Shown one piece after another: positions 45,092-54,500 of a stretch of 64,000 bases of DNA. Position 1 is the first letter of the stretch. The number at the start of each line of letters is the position of its first letter. Origin of the DNA: Gammaproteobacteria bacterium. Lineage in GTDB: Bacteria > Pseudomonadota > Gammaproteobacteria > JAKBBU01. The translations under genes and the position numbers were made by a program. Where the stretch lies: contig JAJFKN010000008.1 in NCBI GenBank assembly GCA_021773195.1, positions 62,001-126,000 on the forward strand, in the 5' to 3' direction. The notes beneath the pieces were generated by a model. That model was not told the origin of the DNA. It worked only from the letters and a program-made list of their open reading frames with translations, and did not search any database.

Positions 45092-45599
45092 AGTATGTTA
45101 TGAGCCTCTTACAATGTTTGCCAATGATGATTTCTTCATTTGTGGGAATGACTAATATTTCTATTTTACTCTTAGGGTGACTAATGGAAAGTTGGTTTGT
45201 ATCGTTAGCGTTTTTGTCAAGTAATGCGCCCGTCCAACTTAATCCTTCGCAAACACGGCGGCGAATTTTTTTGCTATGCTCGCCGATACCTGCACTGAAG
45301 ACAATGCCATCTATTCCTTCCAAAGCACCCATAAGAGAGGCCATTTCACGTTGGATTTGGTAGATAACCACCTGTTTTAAAATATCAAAAGCCCATTGGA
45401 TGTCTTCTTCATGGTTGCTTGAATGATTAGGGCTTTCTCCCTCAATGGTTTCCTCAGCGTTGGTTATGCAAACCGTGCCTTGGCCATTGAGCGATTGAAA
45501 ATGACCTGATGAGAGTACCTTTGTTAAGTCCTCTAATGTGTAACAGCTAAATCGAATACTGGACGAGCCAGTATTAATAACCAGGATGGCTTTTTTCAT
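45084..45599 (-). pseudogene. ackA: Acetate kinase with a large in-frame central deletion
   Basis: Acetate kinases are about 400 residues; this frame has 171. Residues 1-75 are the normal N-terminus (VINTGSSSIRF phosphate motif). From about residue 77 the sequence jumps to the normal C-terminal part (MGALEGIDGIVFSAGIGEHS, then VIPTNEE). About 230 residues are missing, including the segments holding the catalytic arginines, histidines and the GHRVVHGG block. The frame is kept, and its start overlaps the pta-like gene. It cannot be a working acetate kinase as such; whether the remnant has a role is unknown. A sequencing or assembly deletion is an alternative. Confidence 0.88.
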
Positions 45600-46543
45600 G
45601 CGGGGCCCATGCGTGCATGAGTATACAATTGGCCCAATGCAGAGGAATAAACTCGGGCAGCAATGGTGTCAGAACGACTTGTGAGAACAATGGGTACTGT
45701 TGCACCTAAGGCTAATCCACAGGTGGTGGCGCCGGCAATATAGCCTAACTCTTTTGCAAGCATGTTGCCTGATTCCAGGTTAGGTGCGAGAAAAATATCG
45801 GCGTGTCCAGCCACTTCTGAACGAATGCCTTTTTCTAGGGCGGCTTCTTCACTAATGGCATTATCGAAGGCTAAAGGCCCATCCAAGACACCGCCAGTGA
45901 TTTGGCCCCGGTCGGCCATTTTACATAGAGCAGCTGCATCTATGGTGGATTGAATTTTCGTGTTGATGGTTTCAATAGCTGACAAAATGGCTACTTTAGG
46001 TTTTTTAATTCCAACAGCTTGAGCGCAGTAAATAGCTTGTTGCACGATATCGGCTTTTGTCATTAAATCCGGATAAATATTAATAGCACAGTCCGTTAAA
46101 AATAAAGGCTTGTGGTAATTAGGCACATCCAAGAAAAAAACATGAGTGAGTCTTTTGTCAGTACGAATTCCCCCCTGATGGGTTAGCACCGAATGGACTA
46201 ATTCATCGGTATGCAAGCTACCTTTCATGACCATGTCCACTTGGTTTTCCCGTACCATTTCTACGGCTTTATCGGCCGCTGCGTGGGAGTGAGCAACGTC
46301 TATTAGTTCAAAGGCACTGATGTCTACTTCAGTTTCCAGGGCAAGAGCTAAAAGCTTTTTTTTTGGTGCCAGAAATATAGGCGTAATAAGTTGATGGCGA
46401 GCCGCTTCAAGGGCACCTATCAAAGCATCACTAGAGCAGGGGTGCACCACGGCAGTTTTTACCGGAGGAAAAGGCTTTGCCAGTTCGAGTAAATGACCAT
46501 GGTGACTTCCCGGCTTATGTTTTATGTCAGAAAAGGTAGCCAT
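45596..46543 (-). CDS. Phosphate acetyl/butyryltransferase (short Pta/Ptb family)
   Basis: The enzyme exchanges acyl-CoA and phosphate for acyl-phosphate and CoA. The 315-residue protein is the single-domain form, with the conserved MVMKGSLHTDELVHSVL, LTDCAINIYPDL, and GPLAFDNAIS blocks. The last resembles the phosphate-binding region of Ptb and of the phosphate acetyltransferase half of MaoC fusions. Its natural partner kinase is the deleted gene next to it. Starts inside the usp stop (TAATG). Acetyl versus butyryl preference cannot be told. Confidence 0.9.
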   Translation of the reverse strand: MATFSDIKHKPGSHHGHLLELAKPFPPVKTAVVHPCSSDALIGALEAARHQLITPIFLAPKKKLLALALETEVDISAFELIDVAHSHAAADKAVEMVRENQVDMVMKGSLHTDELVHSVLTHQGGIRTDKRLTHVFFLDVPNYHKPLFLTDCAINIYPDLMTKADIVQQAIYCAQAVGIKKPKVAILSAIETINTKIQSTIDAAALCKMADRGQITGGVLDGPLAFDNAISEEAALEKGIRSEVAGHADIFLAPNLESGNMLAKELGYIAGATTCGLALGATVPIVLTSRSDTIAARVYSSALGQLYTHARMGPA

Positions 46544-46971
46544 TAATCTTTATAGCGAACCGTTAACACGTCGCATTTTGCACCATGCAAAACGGAAGCT
46601 GCTGTAGAACCTAATAAGCGTTGTACGCCATGGCGCCCGTGACTGCCAACTATAATGAGATCCACGGCCAATTCTTCCGCTGCATCTAAAATGCGTGCTT
46701 TAGGAGGTCCGGACTCAACAATTTGATCGGCTTCGGGCACATGAGTCTCTTCGCCCAATTTACTCATGGATTCTTTGGCGGCATCTAGCAACTCTTTTTC
46801 AATATCGACGGCACCTGTATAGCCGTAAGCGTAGTTTGGCAAATGTTCGACGGTGTGAATTAATGTTAACTTAGCACCACATCCTTTTGACAATTCCATA
46901 GCTTTTTTTACCACGGGGTGGCTAGCGGGTGTCAAATCGGTGGCGAGCAAAATGTGATGATACATACGCAT
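46543..46971 (-). CDS. Universal stress protein, first gene of the hydrogenase operon
   Basis: A 142-residue Usp domain (HILLATDLT start; IIVGSHGRHGVQRLLGSTAASVL nucleotide loop near residues 105-127). AGGAG lies eight bases before the ATG. Usp genes beside pta-ack and FNR-type regulators are common in oxygen-limitation regulons of other proteobacteria. Paralogue of the Usp at 33427-33849. Confidence 0.93.
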   Translation of the reverse strand: MRMYHHILLATDLTPASHPVVKKAMELSKGCGAKLTLIHTVEHLPNYAYGYTGAVDIEKELLDAAKESMSKLGEETHVPEADQIVESGPPKARILDAAEELAVDLIIVGSHGRHGVQRLLGSTAASVLHGAKCDVLTVRYKD

Positions 46972-47026
46972 GAATACAGCTCCTTCTTGTGCAATCGGGT
47001 ATACCTGAGTCTAGTATACATTTCAG

Positions 47027-47068
47027 AGCATATTATGCATTGATGTAAGTCAAATTGATAGGGATTAA
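47027..47068 (-). promoter_or_regulatory. FNR box and -10 region of the usp-pta-hyp-hyd operon
   Basis: TTGAT-AGGG-ATTAA at 47055-47068 matches the FNR consensus in nine of ten positions. Read on the minus strand, the -10-like elements CATAAT/TAATAT/TATGCT lie at 47037-47027, placing the site centre about 36-42 bases before the start, near the -41.5 of class II activation. The box overlaps the fnr stop codon, 84 bases before the usp ATG. Confidence 0.8.
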
Positions 47069-47784
47069 CCGCAGGCAGTCATTTGCAGAGCCCTGAGGTC
47101 CAGTAGGTGCATTTCCCTCTGATGGCTCTCTAGAATACCTTGTTCGCGAAATTTCGCTAAGATGCGGCTCACAGTCTCATTAGCCAGGCCTAGATAATTG
47201 CCAATTTCTTGTCGTGACATGGTCAAGTTGAAAGTGTCGGCTGAATAACCCCGTCGTTTAAAACGTTCAGAAAGACTTAATAAAAATCGTGCAATGCGTT
47301 GTTCCGCATTATGATTAACACTGATAGTGAATTGGTTGTTAAAGCGTTGAGAAAGAATGGCCATGAGGTGGCGTTGTAGTCCCTGGATTTTAGAGGCGAT
47401 TTGCAATAATTCATCAAATTTCAATTGGCAGACGCTACTGGTTTCCAGTGCTACGGCAGTGACTTGGTGGTGACCGGGCTCAATACCATCAAAACCGAGC
47501 AATTCTCCTGGTAGGTAAAATCCTGTGATTTGGTCCGTACCTTTCTCTGATACTAAAAATGTTTTAAAAGAGCCCGCTCGAATGGCATAAAGGTAATCAA
47601 AATGATGCTCCATTCTGAACAAATATTCACCTTTGTTAACAATCAGTTGGCGTTTGACCAATTGATCCAGAGTGAGCATCTCTTCATGACTTAACCCCAT
47701 GGGCAAACAGAGGCTATTCAAAGAGCATGTACCGCAGGCTTGCCGAATATTGTCTAGGATCTTGGAGGAGGGTTGACTGTTCAT
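47065..47784 (-). CDS. fnr: Oxygen-sensing regulator FNR
   Basis: FNR binds DNA as a dimer when its [4Fe-4S] cluster is intact in low oxygen. The 239-residue protein has the three N-terminal ligands C17-x2-C20-x5-C26 and the fourth, C119, all at family spacing. The cyclic-nucleotide-type sensor domain, dimer helix and helix-turn-helix follow; the recognition helix carries E203, S206 and R207 as in E. coli FNR, which predicts binding to TTGAT-N4-ATCAA. It follows the Dus-family gene by 20 bases, within which a TATAAT-like box on its own strand might give extra transcription. Confidence 0.96.
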   Translation of the reverse strand: MNSQPSSKILDNIRQACGTCSLNSLCLPMGLSHEEMLTLDQLVKRQLIVNKGEYLFRMEHHFDYLYAIRAGSFKTFLVSEKGTDQITGFYLPGELLGFDGIEPGHHQVTAVALETSSVCQLKFDELLQIASKIQGLQRHLMAILSQRFNNQFTISVNHNAEQRIARFLLSLSERFKRRGYSADTFNLTMSRQEIGNYLGLANETVSRILAKFREQGILESHQREMHLLDLRALQMTACG

Positions 47785-47804
47785 TTTATGATTATATCAG
47801 ATTT

Positions 47805-48827
47805 TTATATGGATTGAATCACCTCATGGCAGCTCTTTTTGTCAATAAAATATTGTTGGCACAGCTTTTTTAGGTTTTGGAAGTCTTCACAATCATTCAT
47901 GGCACGACAGAAATCCTCTTTGTGGGAGATGCTTCGCGCATAATATTTAGCAAGTTTACGTGCCTGAAGTATGGCGAATTTTTCATTACCCATAAATTCA
48001 ATCAGCAATTCCACGTGATATAATAGCATCTTGGCTGTTTCTTCGGGTGAGGGTGGATAAAAAGATTCCCCGTTCATTTCAGCGATTAATTTTCTAATTA
48101 ACCAAGGTTGCCCTACCCCAGAGCGACCAATCATAATGCCGTCACAGCCTGTTTCGAACATTCTTTTTAGGGATGTCAGGCAGGCAACATCACCATTACC
48201 AATGACGGGGATGGATAAGGCTTGTTTGAAAAAAGCAATTTCGTCAAAGCGACAGGCTACATCGTAACGCTCTCTCCAGTGGCGACCATGTACTGTCAAT
48301 AGGTTAATATCACTGTCTTTGAGCATATTGGCAATGTCAGTATTAAAGTTATCACTACTATCGCCATCCACGCGGATTTTCACTGAAACGGGCAAATGAG
48401 TATTGTCTTTCATGGTGCGAATGAATTTATAAAGTATGGATGCACTGCTCAAGTGTTTGGAGCCGGCACCACGATTACGGATTTTTCTTACAGGGCATCC
48501 ACAATTTAAATCAATGATATCCACACCATGATCCGTTACCAGTTTTGTGGCTTCGGCCAACTCATAGGGTTGGTTTGCCGAAAGTTGCACACATAGAGGC
48601 CCAGCCCCAGGATAGTGCGTTAAAAAACGGTCTTTCGCCCAATGGGGTTTATGGATTAGTGTTTTACATGAAATCATTTCCGTGCAAGTAAATGCGGGTT
48701 CACTCTGTTGCCAGGCAAGCCATCGGAAAGGCGCATTACTCACGCCGGCCAGTGGGCCTTGGATCAGGTTCACTGGAAAGGTTCGATTACCTAGGGTTAA
48801 TGGTTTAATGAGCGGTGTATTGGGCAT
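47805..48827 (-). CDS. tRNA-dihydrouridine synthase (Dus family)
   Basis: Dus enzymes reduce uridines in tRNA loops with FMN and NADPH. The 340-residue protein has the FMN barrel start (QGPLAGVSNAPFR), the catalytic-cysteine motif DLNCGCPVRKI near residues 101-111, the HGR motif (LTVHGRHW) and VIGNGDV...GIMIGRSGVGQPW for phosphate binding. Subfamily (A, B or C) is not clear; it is somewhat DusB-like. The ATG at 48827 is preferred to the GTG at 48866. The gene upstream of fnr is often a dus or unrelated, so no functional link is implied. Confidence 0.92.
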   Translation of the reverse strand: MPNTPLIKPLTLGNRTFPVNLIQGPLAGVSNAPFRWLAWQQSEPAFTCTEMISCKTLIHKPHWAKDRFLTHYPGAGPLCVQLSANQPYELAEATKLVTDHGVDIIDLNCGCPVRKIRNRGAGSKHLSSASILYKFIRTMKDNTHLPVSVKIRVDGDSSDNFNTDIANMLKDSDINLLTVHGRHWRERYDVACRFDEIAFFKQALSIPVIGNGDVACLTSLKRMFETGCDGIMIGRSGVGQPWLIRKLIAEMNGESFYPPSPEETAKMLLYHVELLIEFMGNEKFAILQARKLAKYYARSISHKEDFCRAMNDCEDFQNLKKLCQQYFIDKKSCHEVIQSI

Positions 48828-48903
48828 GATTTTCAAAGGGTTACGATTAATCGCCCATTTTACCACATTCTTCTATTTAAGTAGAATTGTAAACAGACCC
48901 TAA

Positions 48904-49224
48904 TTAGTCTCTGTACTGATCGATGCAAATTTTTGTCCCATCAGGAAATTTAGCCATTAACTCCAATTCACCGCCTAAAGCATGCAAATAGTTCCTCAAC
49001 GTTGAAATATAAATATCTCTGCGTTTTTCAAGTTGAGCGATACTGGGTTGTTTCATATCTAAGTTCTCAGCTAAATCATTTTGCGTGGTTGCGCGTGATC
49101 GCCTAAGCTCAGACAAGCTCATTTCGGTTAGTATTTCTGCTGCTTTTGCACTGGCAGCTCGGTTTACTTGCTTAGATACCTTTTTCGTTAACTGTGAAAG
49201 TGGTTTAGCCATACTGCATCTCAT
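48904..49224 (-). CDS. HigA-like XRE antitoxin
   Basis: The 106-residue protein has an XRE helix-turn-helix near residues 40-85 (TTQNDLAENLDMKQPSIAQLEKR) and the HigA-typical LRNYLHALGGELELMAKFPDG C-terminal stretch. It overlaps the toxin gene by four bases (ATGA) and follows it, the order typical of HigBA. It should neutralise the toxin and repress their shared promoter. Confidence 0.88.
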   Translation of the reverse strand: MRCSMAKPLSQLTKKVSKQVNRAASAKAAEILTEMSLSELRRSRATTQNDLAENLDMKQPSIAQLEKRRDIYISTLRNYLHALGGELELMAKFPDGTKICIDQYRD

Positions 49225-49574
49225 AATTCAATAGTGATATCAGTGAGATAATCTAAAAAATCTGCTTTGGAAAATGCGATCATCCTGCTATAAAACTGCT
49301 TCTTATTTGATTTGTTGCCTCCACAGAGTAAAACAGCTTGCAGCATTGGGTCGAAAGCAAAAAATACTCTGTATGGCATTCCTCGATGCTGAATACGCAA
49401 TTCCTTAAGATTTTTTACTTTCCTGCAGTTTTTCAAACTATCAACGTAAGGTCGACCTAAATGAGGCCCCTTTATTTCCAATAATTTGATACCTGCTAAT
49501 ACATCAACTTGTTCAGGCTCCGTAAGAGTAAGAAACCAATGGTCGAACCTTTCGACTGTCAGCACCTTCCACAT
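49221..49574 (-). CDS. HigB/RelE-like (phage Gp49-type) toxin
   Basis: A 117-residue member of the RelE superfamily Gp49-like group, with the conserved KELRIQHRGMPYRVFFAFDP segment near residues 56-75, LLCGGNKSNKKQFY near 82-95 and a helical tail with AD. Such toxins cleave ribosome-bound mRNA. The first gene of the toxin-antitoxin pair. It is the only element here with a mobile-type association. Confidence 0.88.
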   Translation of the reverse strand: MWKVLTVERFDHWFLTLTEPEQVDVLAGIKLLEIKGPHLGRPYVDSLKNCRKVKNLKELRIQHRGMPYRVFFAFDPMLQAVLLCGGNKSNKKQFYSRMIAFSKADFLDYLTDITIEL

Positions 49575-49639
49575 GGACTATCTCACCGATTTAAATTATA
49601 GGCTGTGAATTATATAATGTCAAGCCTATATTGGTCCAA

Positions 49640-50038
49640 TCAATTATGCGAGCATTGATAATAGGGGTGTTTCTTTCCATATTGCTTGATGGTTACTTGA
49701 AAAACCTTATTTTGTGCCACGCCCCAATAGGTATCTTCCAAACAGGGGTAAATCAAAGTGCCATCGGGTTTGTTGATGGAGAGGGATAATAACCCCCACC
49801 ACTGTATATCTTTTTGCGCCACATCGATGGGAACATCGTCTTTATGAGGAGGGATAATTTTATTGATGGTCGGTACATTATGGTAATTGTCCACGCCCTG
49901 AATTTCCTCCTCTACTAAACCGGGCGTAGTAATGGTTTGATCCGTATCATTATTAATTTCTAGTTCAACGTTATAGGCTAATGCACTTTGTGAAAACAAC
50001 AATGCGCCTAGTAAAAAGGTGTTTTTCGTGATGGTCAT
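49640..50038 (-). CDS. Small secreted protein, family A-like
   Basis: A 132-residue precursor with a signal peptide (cleavage after ALA, residue 21) and a beta-rich mature part. The layout (YNVELEINNDTDQTI first strand, WWGLLSLSINKPDGT, then cysteine strand, ending in a cysteine motif YYQC) parallels the other lone secreted proteins at 275, 15271 and 17149, though direct identity is low. Two cysteines are in the mature part. Function unknown. Confidence 0.7.
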   Translation of the reverse strand: MTITKNTFLLGALLFSQSALAYNVELEINNDTDQTITTPGLVEEEIQGVDNYHNVPTINKIIPPHKDDVPIDVAQKDIQWWGLLSLSINKPDGTLIYPCLEDTYWGVAQNKVFQVTIKQYGKKHPYYQCSHN

Positions 50039-50136
50039 GAATCTATCCTCGCAGTGTATGGAGGAATAGAATAGCGCGAGGTTATGCCGCAGTCTGTAGG
50101 ACGGTGTTTACCGCGGGTTGAATATATTGATGCAGG

Positions 50137-50433
50137 TTAGCTCGTTGCTTTTACTAACGCTTCTTCAAGCTGCATGATATTACGGGCTAATTGGTCTGTG
50201 TTCACAATATAACGACCTTCCTTGATAGCGCCTTGCAGTTTCTTTATGTGTTGTTCATCTATCACATGGGACTCCGCTATGGTTTCTTGTAAGTTTTCAA
50301 TTTCCCTGATGAGCTTATTACGTTCCTCGCCTTCCAAGGCTTTAGGTGGAGTAGGCTTGGCAAATGGCAATGCCTCTTGGAGAGCTTCCATATCTATGCT
50401 TGCTTCGACCATTGTTTCCTTTTGTTGTTCCAC
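50137..50433 (-). CDS. FlgM-like anti-sigma-28 factor (orphan)
   Basis: The 98-residue acidic, helical protein ends with LQGAIKEGRYIVNTDQLARNIMQLEEALVK, which matches the FlgM C-terminal pattern (short helix, G-x-Y-x-V-x-x-x-x-L/I-A, final helix). The N-terminal half is disordered-looking, as in FlgM. FlgM holds sigma-28 (FliA) inactive until it is exported through the flagellar hook. No flagellar or fliA gene is in the window. Without a search this stays tentative. Confidence 0.55.
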   Translation of the reverse strand: MEQQKETMVEASIDMEALQEALPFAKPTPPKALEGEERNKLIREIENLQETIAESHVIDEQHIKKLQGAIKEGRYIVNTDQLARNIMQLEEALVKATS

Positions 50434-50562
50434 GTTAGGCTCCTTCCTAGTTAATCCGAGATATGCCTTATGTCGACCCCCTTAGAGGGAACTTGAGGAC
50501 AAAAATGAAAAAAAGTCGAAAATTCAGCAGGTTATCAAGTTACAATGTTTTTTACGTACGAA

Positions 50563-51336
50563 TTACGGGAAATGAGGCTGGTTGCCTTTATGTCCAGGGC
50601 GGAAACAATCAACCCACATAGCCGTGCCCCCACATACAGCTGCTGGCATTACCAAAAAATTCACAATGGGAATCATAGATGCAATCAGCACAGCTATGCC
50701 AAAGCCCAGGGCAACTCCCCTTTCATCAGCCGATTGTTGGCGAGTTTTCTTGAAGGGTATGCGGTGATTTTCCATTGGGTAATCGCCATATTGCAAAGTC
50801 ATCATCCAAGCATTGAAGAGAAACCAAAACACAGCGGCAGCAATGGAGACTAAGGGAATAAAGAATAAAATCAGTAAGCCCAAGGCTCTTGGCAAATAGT
50901 AAAGCAATTTTTGGCATTCTCGACCTAAAGCTAGGGGTATTTCCTTCAAGAATGCCGTGAACCCACTGGATTCAGTTAGTAATCCACCGCACAGGTGCTT
51001 TTCTACTTTTTCGGCTAAAAAGCCGTTGAAGGGGGCAGCTAGCACGTTAGCCACCATAGTAAAGGTATAAAAGATTACCCCCAGCAGGGTAATAAAGAAA
51101 ATAGGCCAAATTAGCCAAGTGAGCCATTGTAGCCAGTGAGGCAAGAGATTTAATAGCCAAGCATTGAGGCGGTCAAACTCATGCCAGGTTAAGGTAATTA
51201 ACAGGACAAACACCACTAAGTTTATGAAAAAAGGGACAATGACGAAGGGGCGAATGGCAGGTTCACCTAGCAATCGCCAACCTTGGAAGAAATACTGGAC
51301 CCCGCTATGAAAGCCTTTGTGGAAATCTTCGAACAT
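50563..51336 (-). CDS. cysZ: Sulfate transporter CysZ / EI24-domain protein
   Basis: The 257-residue membrane protein has the EI24/CysZ pattern: FHSGVQYFFQGWRLLGEP near residue 9, four to six hydrophobic segments, GFLAEKVEKHLCG near residue 92, and DYPMENHRIPF. CysZ brings sulfate in for cysteine synthesis. The ATG at 51336, eight bases after GGAG, is preferred to 51357. In E. coli cysZ also lies next to zipA. Divergent from smc. Confidence 0.9.
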   Translation of the reverse strand: MFEDFHKGFHSGVQYFFQGWRLLGEPAIRPFVIVPFFINLVVFVLLITLTWHEFDRLNAWLLNLLPHWLQWLTWLIWPIFFITLLGVIFYTFTMVANVLAAPFNGFLAEKVEKHLCGGLLTESSGFTAFLKEIPLALGRECQKLLYYLPRALGLLILFFIPLVSIAAAVFWFLFNAWMMTLQYGDYPMENHRIPFKKTRQQSADERGVALGFGIAVLIASMIPIVNFLVMPAAVCGGTAMWVDCFRPGHKGNQPHFP

Positions 51337-51498
51337 TGGGATTACTCCAAAAAACACCTAGACCAAGCCCCAGTTTGTCACATTTAGTCTAGTGCTTCAA
51401 AATATCCCCCTGAGGGTGGGTAAAAATAACTCATAACCCTAGGTTAATAACCCAAGATTTTTTGGCAAATAACTATAACGCTTGAGAGTGATTTTGCG

Positions 51499-51504
51499 TA
51501 TAAT
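51499..51504 (+). promoter_or_regulatory. Likely -10 box of smc
   Basis: A TATAAT lies 44 bases before the smc ATG, in the divergent gap with cysZ. No -35 element of good fit is found at 17 bp; a weak TTGAGA is only 11 bp upstream. A GGGGAAAC ribosome site precedes the ATG. Confidence 0.4.
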
Positions 51505-51547
51505 TGTCCCCTGATTATATGCCTGGCGAAGCAATGATAGGGGAAAC

Positions 51548-54500
51548 ATGCGTCTCAAATACATAAAATTAGCTGGTTTCAAATCCTTTGTGGATTCCAC
51601 AAAGGTAGAGTTTCCAAATCAACTGTCTGCCGTAGTTGGCCCCAATGGCTGTGGTAAATCTAATGTCATTGATGCCGCACGCTGGGTTATGGGTGAAAGT
51701 TCAGCCAAACAATTGCGTGGTGAATCTTTAGCCGATGTAATTTTTAATGGTTCTGCCCACCGTAAGCCCGTTGGTCAAGCCACCATTGAATTAGTTTTCG
51801 ATAATAGCTTGGGTAAAATTGGCGGTGAATACGCCAAATACAATGAAATTGCATTACGTCGTGAATTAACCCGAGATGGTCAATCATCGTATTTTCTTAA
51901 TGGAACACGTTGCCGCCGCCGTGATATTAAAGATATTTTTCATGGTACGGGACTGGGCCCCCGCAGTTATGCCATCATTGAGCAGGGTACCATTTCGCGT
52001 TTTATTGAGGCACGCCCAGAAGAAATTCGCTCGCATATTGAAGACGTAGCGGGTATCTCAAAATATAAAGAACGCCGCCGTGAAACTGAAAACCGTATTC
52101 GACATACCCGTGAAAACTTAGAACGTTTAACGGATTTGCGTGATGAATTAGAAAAACAGTTGGCTCATTTAAAACGTCAAGCTAACGCAGCAGAGCGTTA
52201 TTCAGAGTTGAAAGAGCAAGAGCACTTATTGCAAGCTCGTGTTTTGGCTTTGCGTTATCAAGCTTATGCGGATGAAATGCAAGCGAGCACCGATGCTATT
52301 GGCGAGCAGGAGGTCGCATTAGAAGCCAGCATCGCAGAGTTGCGCAATATTGACCTAAGTATTGAACATACCCGTGACTCCCATCAAGAATTTACCGATC
52401 GCTTTAATGAAGTCCAAGCACGTTTTTATCAAATGGGTGGTGAAATTGGTCGCCTTGAACAATCCATTCAACATAGTAAAGAGCGTCGTCAACAGTTGGA
52501 AGATGATCAAGCCCAAGCGGAAGACGCTTGGAACGATATTACAAGTCACTTAGAAAAAGACAAAACTCAATCAGATACCATGCAAGAGCAAGTAGAAACC
52601 TTGCAGCCAGAAATGGAAGAAGCCTTGGCCCAACAGGAACAATCCAGTGAAGCTCTGCATGCAGCAGAAGAATCTATGCAAGCTTGTCAGGAACGTTGGG
52701 ATGCTTTCCAGAAGGAATCTAATGACGCAACCAATACTGCTCAAGTAACGCAAACACGTATTCAGCATTTGGAAGAGCAGTTGCAACAAATGTCTGAGCG
52801 ACTGCAAGGTATTGAAACAGAATTAACACGAGTCAGTGACGATGCTTTAGCCATGGAGCTAGCGCAAATCGATGAGCGTTTGCAGACAGTGCAGGAAGAA
52901 GAAGAGCAAGTGCAATCACAGTTGCAAAACGTTACTGAACGCATGAAAGAACAACGGCATAATAATCATCAGCTATCAAAATCTTTGGATGAAGCGCGGA
53001 TTCGATTGCAACGTTTGGAAGGGCGTAAAGCCTCTCTTGAAGCATTGCAGCAAGCTGCATTAGGCCAGCAAGAAAATGATGTTATAGAATGGGTTGATAA
53101 CCAATCCTTAAAAGATAATCCGCGCCTAGCTCAGGGCATTAAAGTGAAGCAAGGCTATGAAAAAGCTGCAGAAACCGTATTAGGTTTCTACTTAGAAGCT
53201 ATTTGTGTAGATGAATTACAAGCTTATGCCACAAAATTAGAAGGTTTGGACCAGGGAAAGTTAGCTTTGTTTAACACCCAAAATCAACACAGCCAAAGCC
53301 AATCAAATGCCGATAGTTTACTTTCAAAGATTGAATCTCAATGGTCTTTGGATTCAATTCTATCAGGTATCTATGTGGCAGACAATGTGGAGCAAGCCTT
53401 GCAAAAAATGGATGGGCTGCAATCCCATGAATCCATTATTACCCGTGACGGAGTTTGGTTGGGTAGTGGTTGGTTGCGTGTTAATGCAGGTAACCCAGAA
53501 AAATCTGGCGTATTAGTTCGTGAACAAGAGCTAAAAGACATTGAAACAGAGATTCAGCGAGAAGCGTTGTATGTAGAACAAGCCTCTGATGATGTGGAAA
53601 AAGGTCGTGATGAATTAGCGGAATTTGAGCAAACCCAAGAGCAGCAACAAAGAACTTTACGAGAAGTCAGTGGTCGCTTGTCGGATTTAAGTGCTCAACG
53701 CAAAGTGAAAGAAAATCGTATTGAACATATGCGTAGTCGTGCAGGCCAGTTACGTGAAGAACAAGAGCAACTATTGAATGATCAGCAGGAAAAAGATCAA
53801 TCTCTCACAGCAACGCGTGAGCAATGGCAAGCTGCCTTAAGTGACATGGAACAATTTTCAGGTCAACAGAATGATATAGAAGCCAGCAGAGAAAATCAGC
53901 GTCGAATTCTGGATGAATCCCGTGTTCGTTCACATACCGATAAAGATCGGGCTCATGAATTGCAGATGCGTTATGAAACTTTGCGTGCTCAATTAGATGG
54001 TTTGCAACAAAATATTGAGCGTGGATCTCAGCAAATTACCTCACTGCGCGAACGACGGGAAAGTCTAAAAGAAGCATTAGCTCAATTAACAGACCCTCAA
54101 GATGGGATGGCAGCGGAATTGCAGGTCCTGTTGGATAAACGTTTAACTGTAGAAGATGAGCTAAGAGAAGCTAAACAGCATTTAGAAAATGCTGATCATC
54201 AAGCTCGTCATTTTGAAGAACAACGTGTTGAACTGGATCAACGCATACAAACACAACGTGAGCGTTTAGAAAAAACACGTTTATCGTGCCAAGAGATGGA
54301 AGTGCGACGTAAAACCATTATTGAGCAGCTAGTAGATACTGAATTTCAGCTGGAGCAACTTTTACAAGAAATGCCAGAAGATGCTGTGCTTAAAAGTTAT
54401 GAAGAAGAGCTTCAGCATATTGCAAGCCGCATTCAGCGTTTAGGACCAATTAATCTGGCAGCTATCGATGAGTACGCTACTCAATCGGAACGTAAGATCT

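Noticed and set aside
47785-47804. TATAAT box between the Dus-family gene and fnr as an independent fnr promoter
   Set aside because: The box is so close to the ATG that the transcript would be leaderless, and no -35 was found; the genes are more simply read as co-transcribed.
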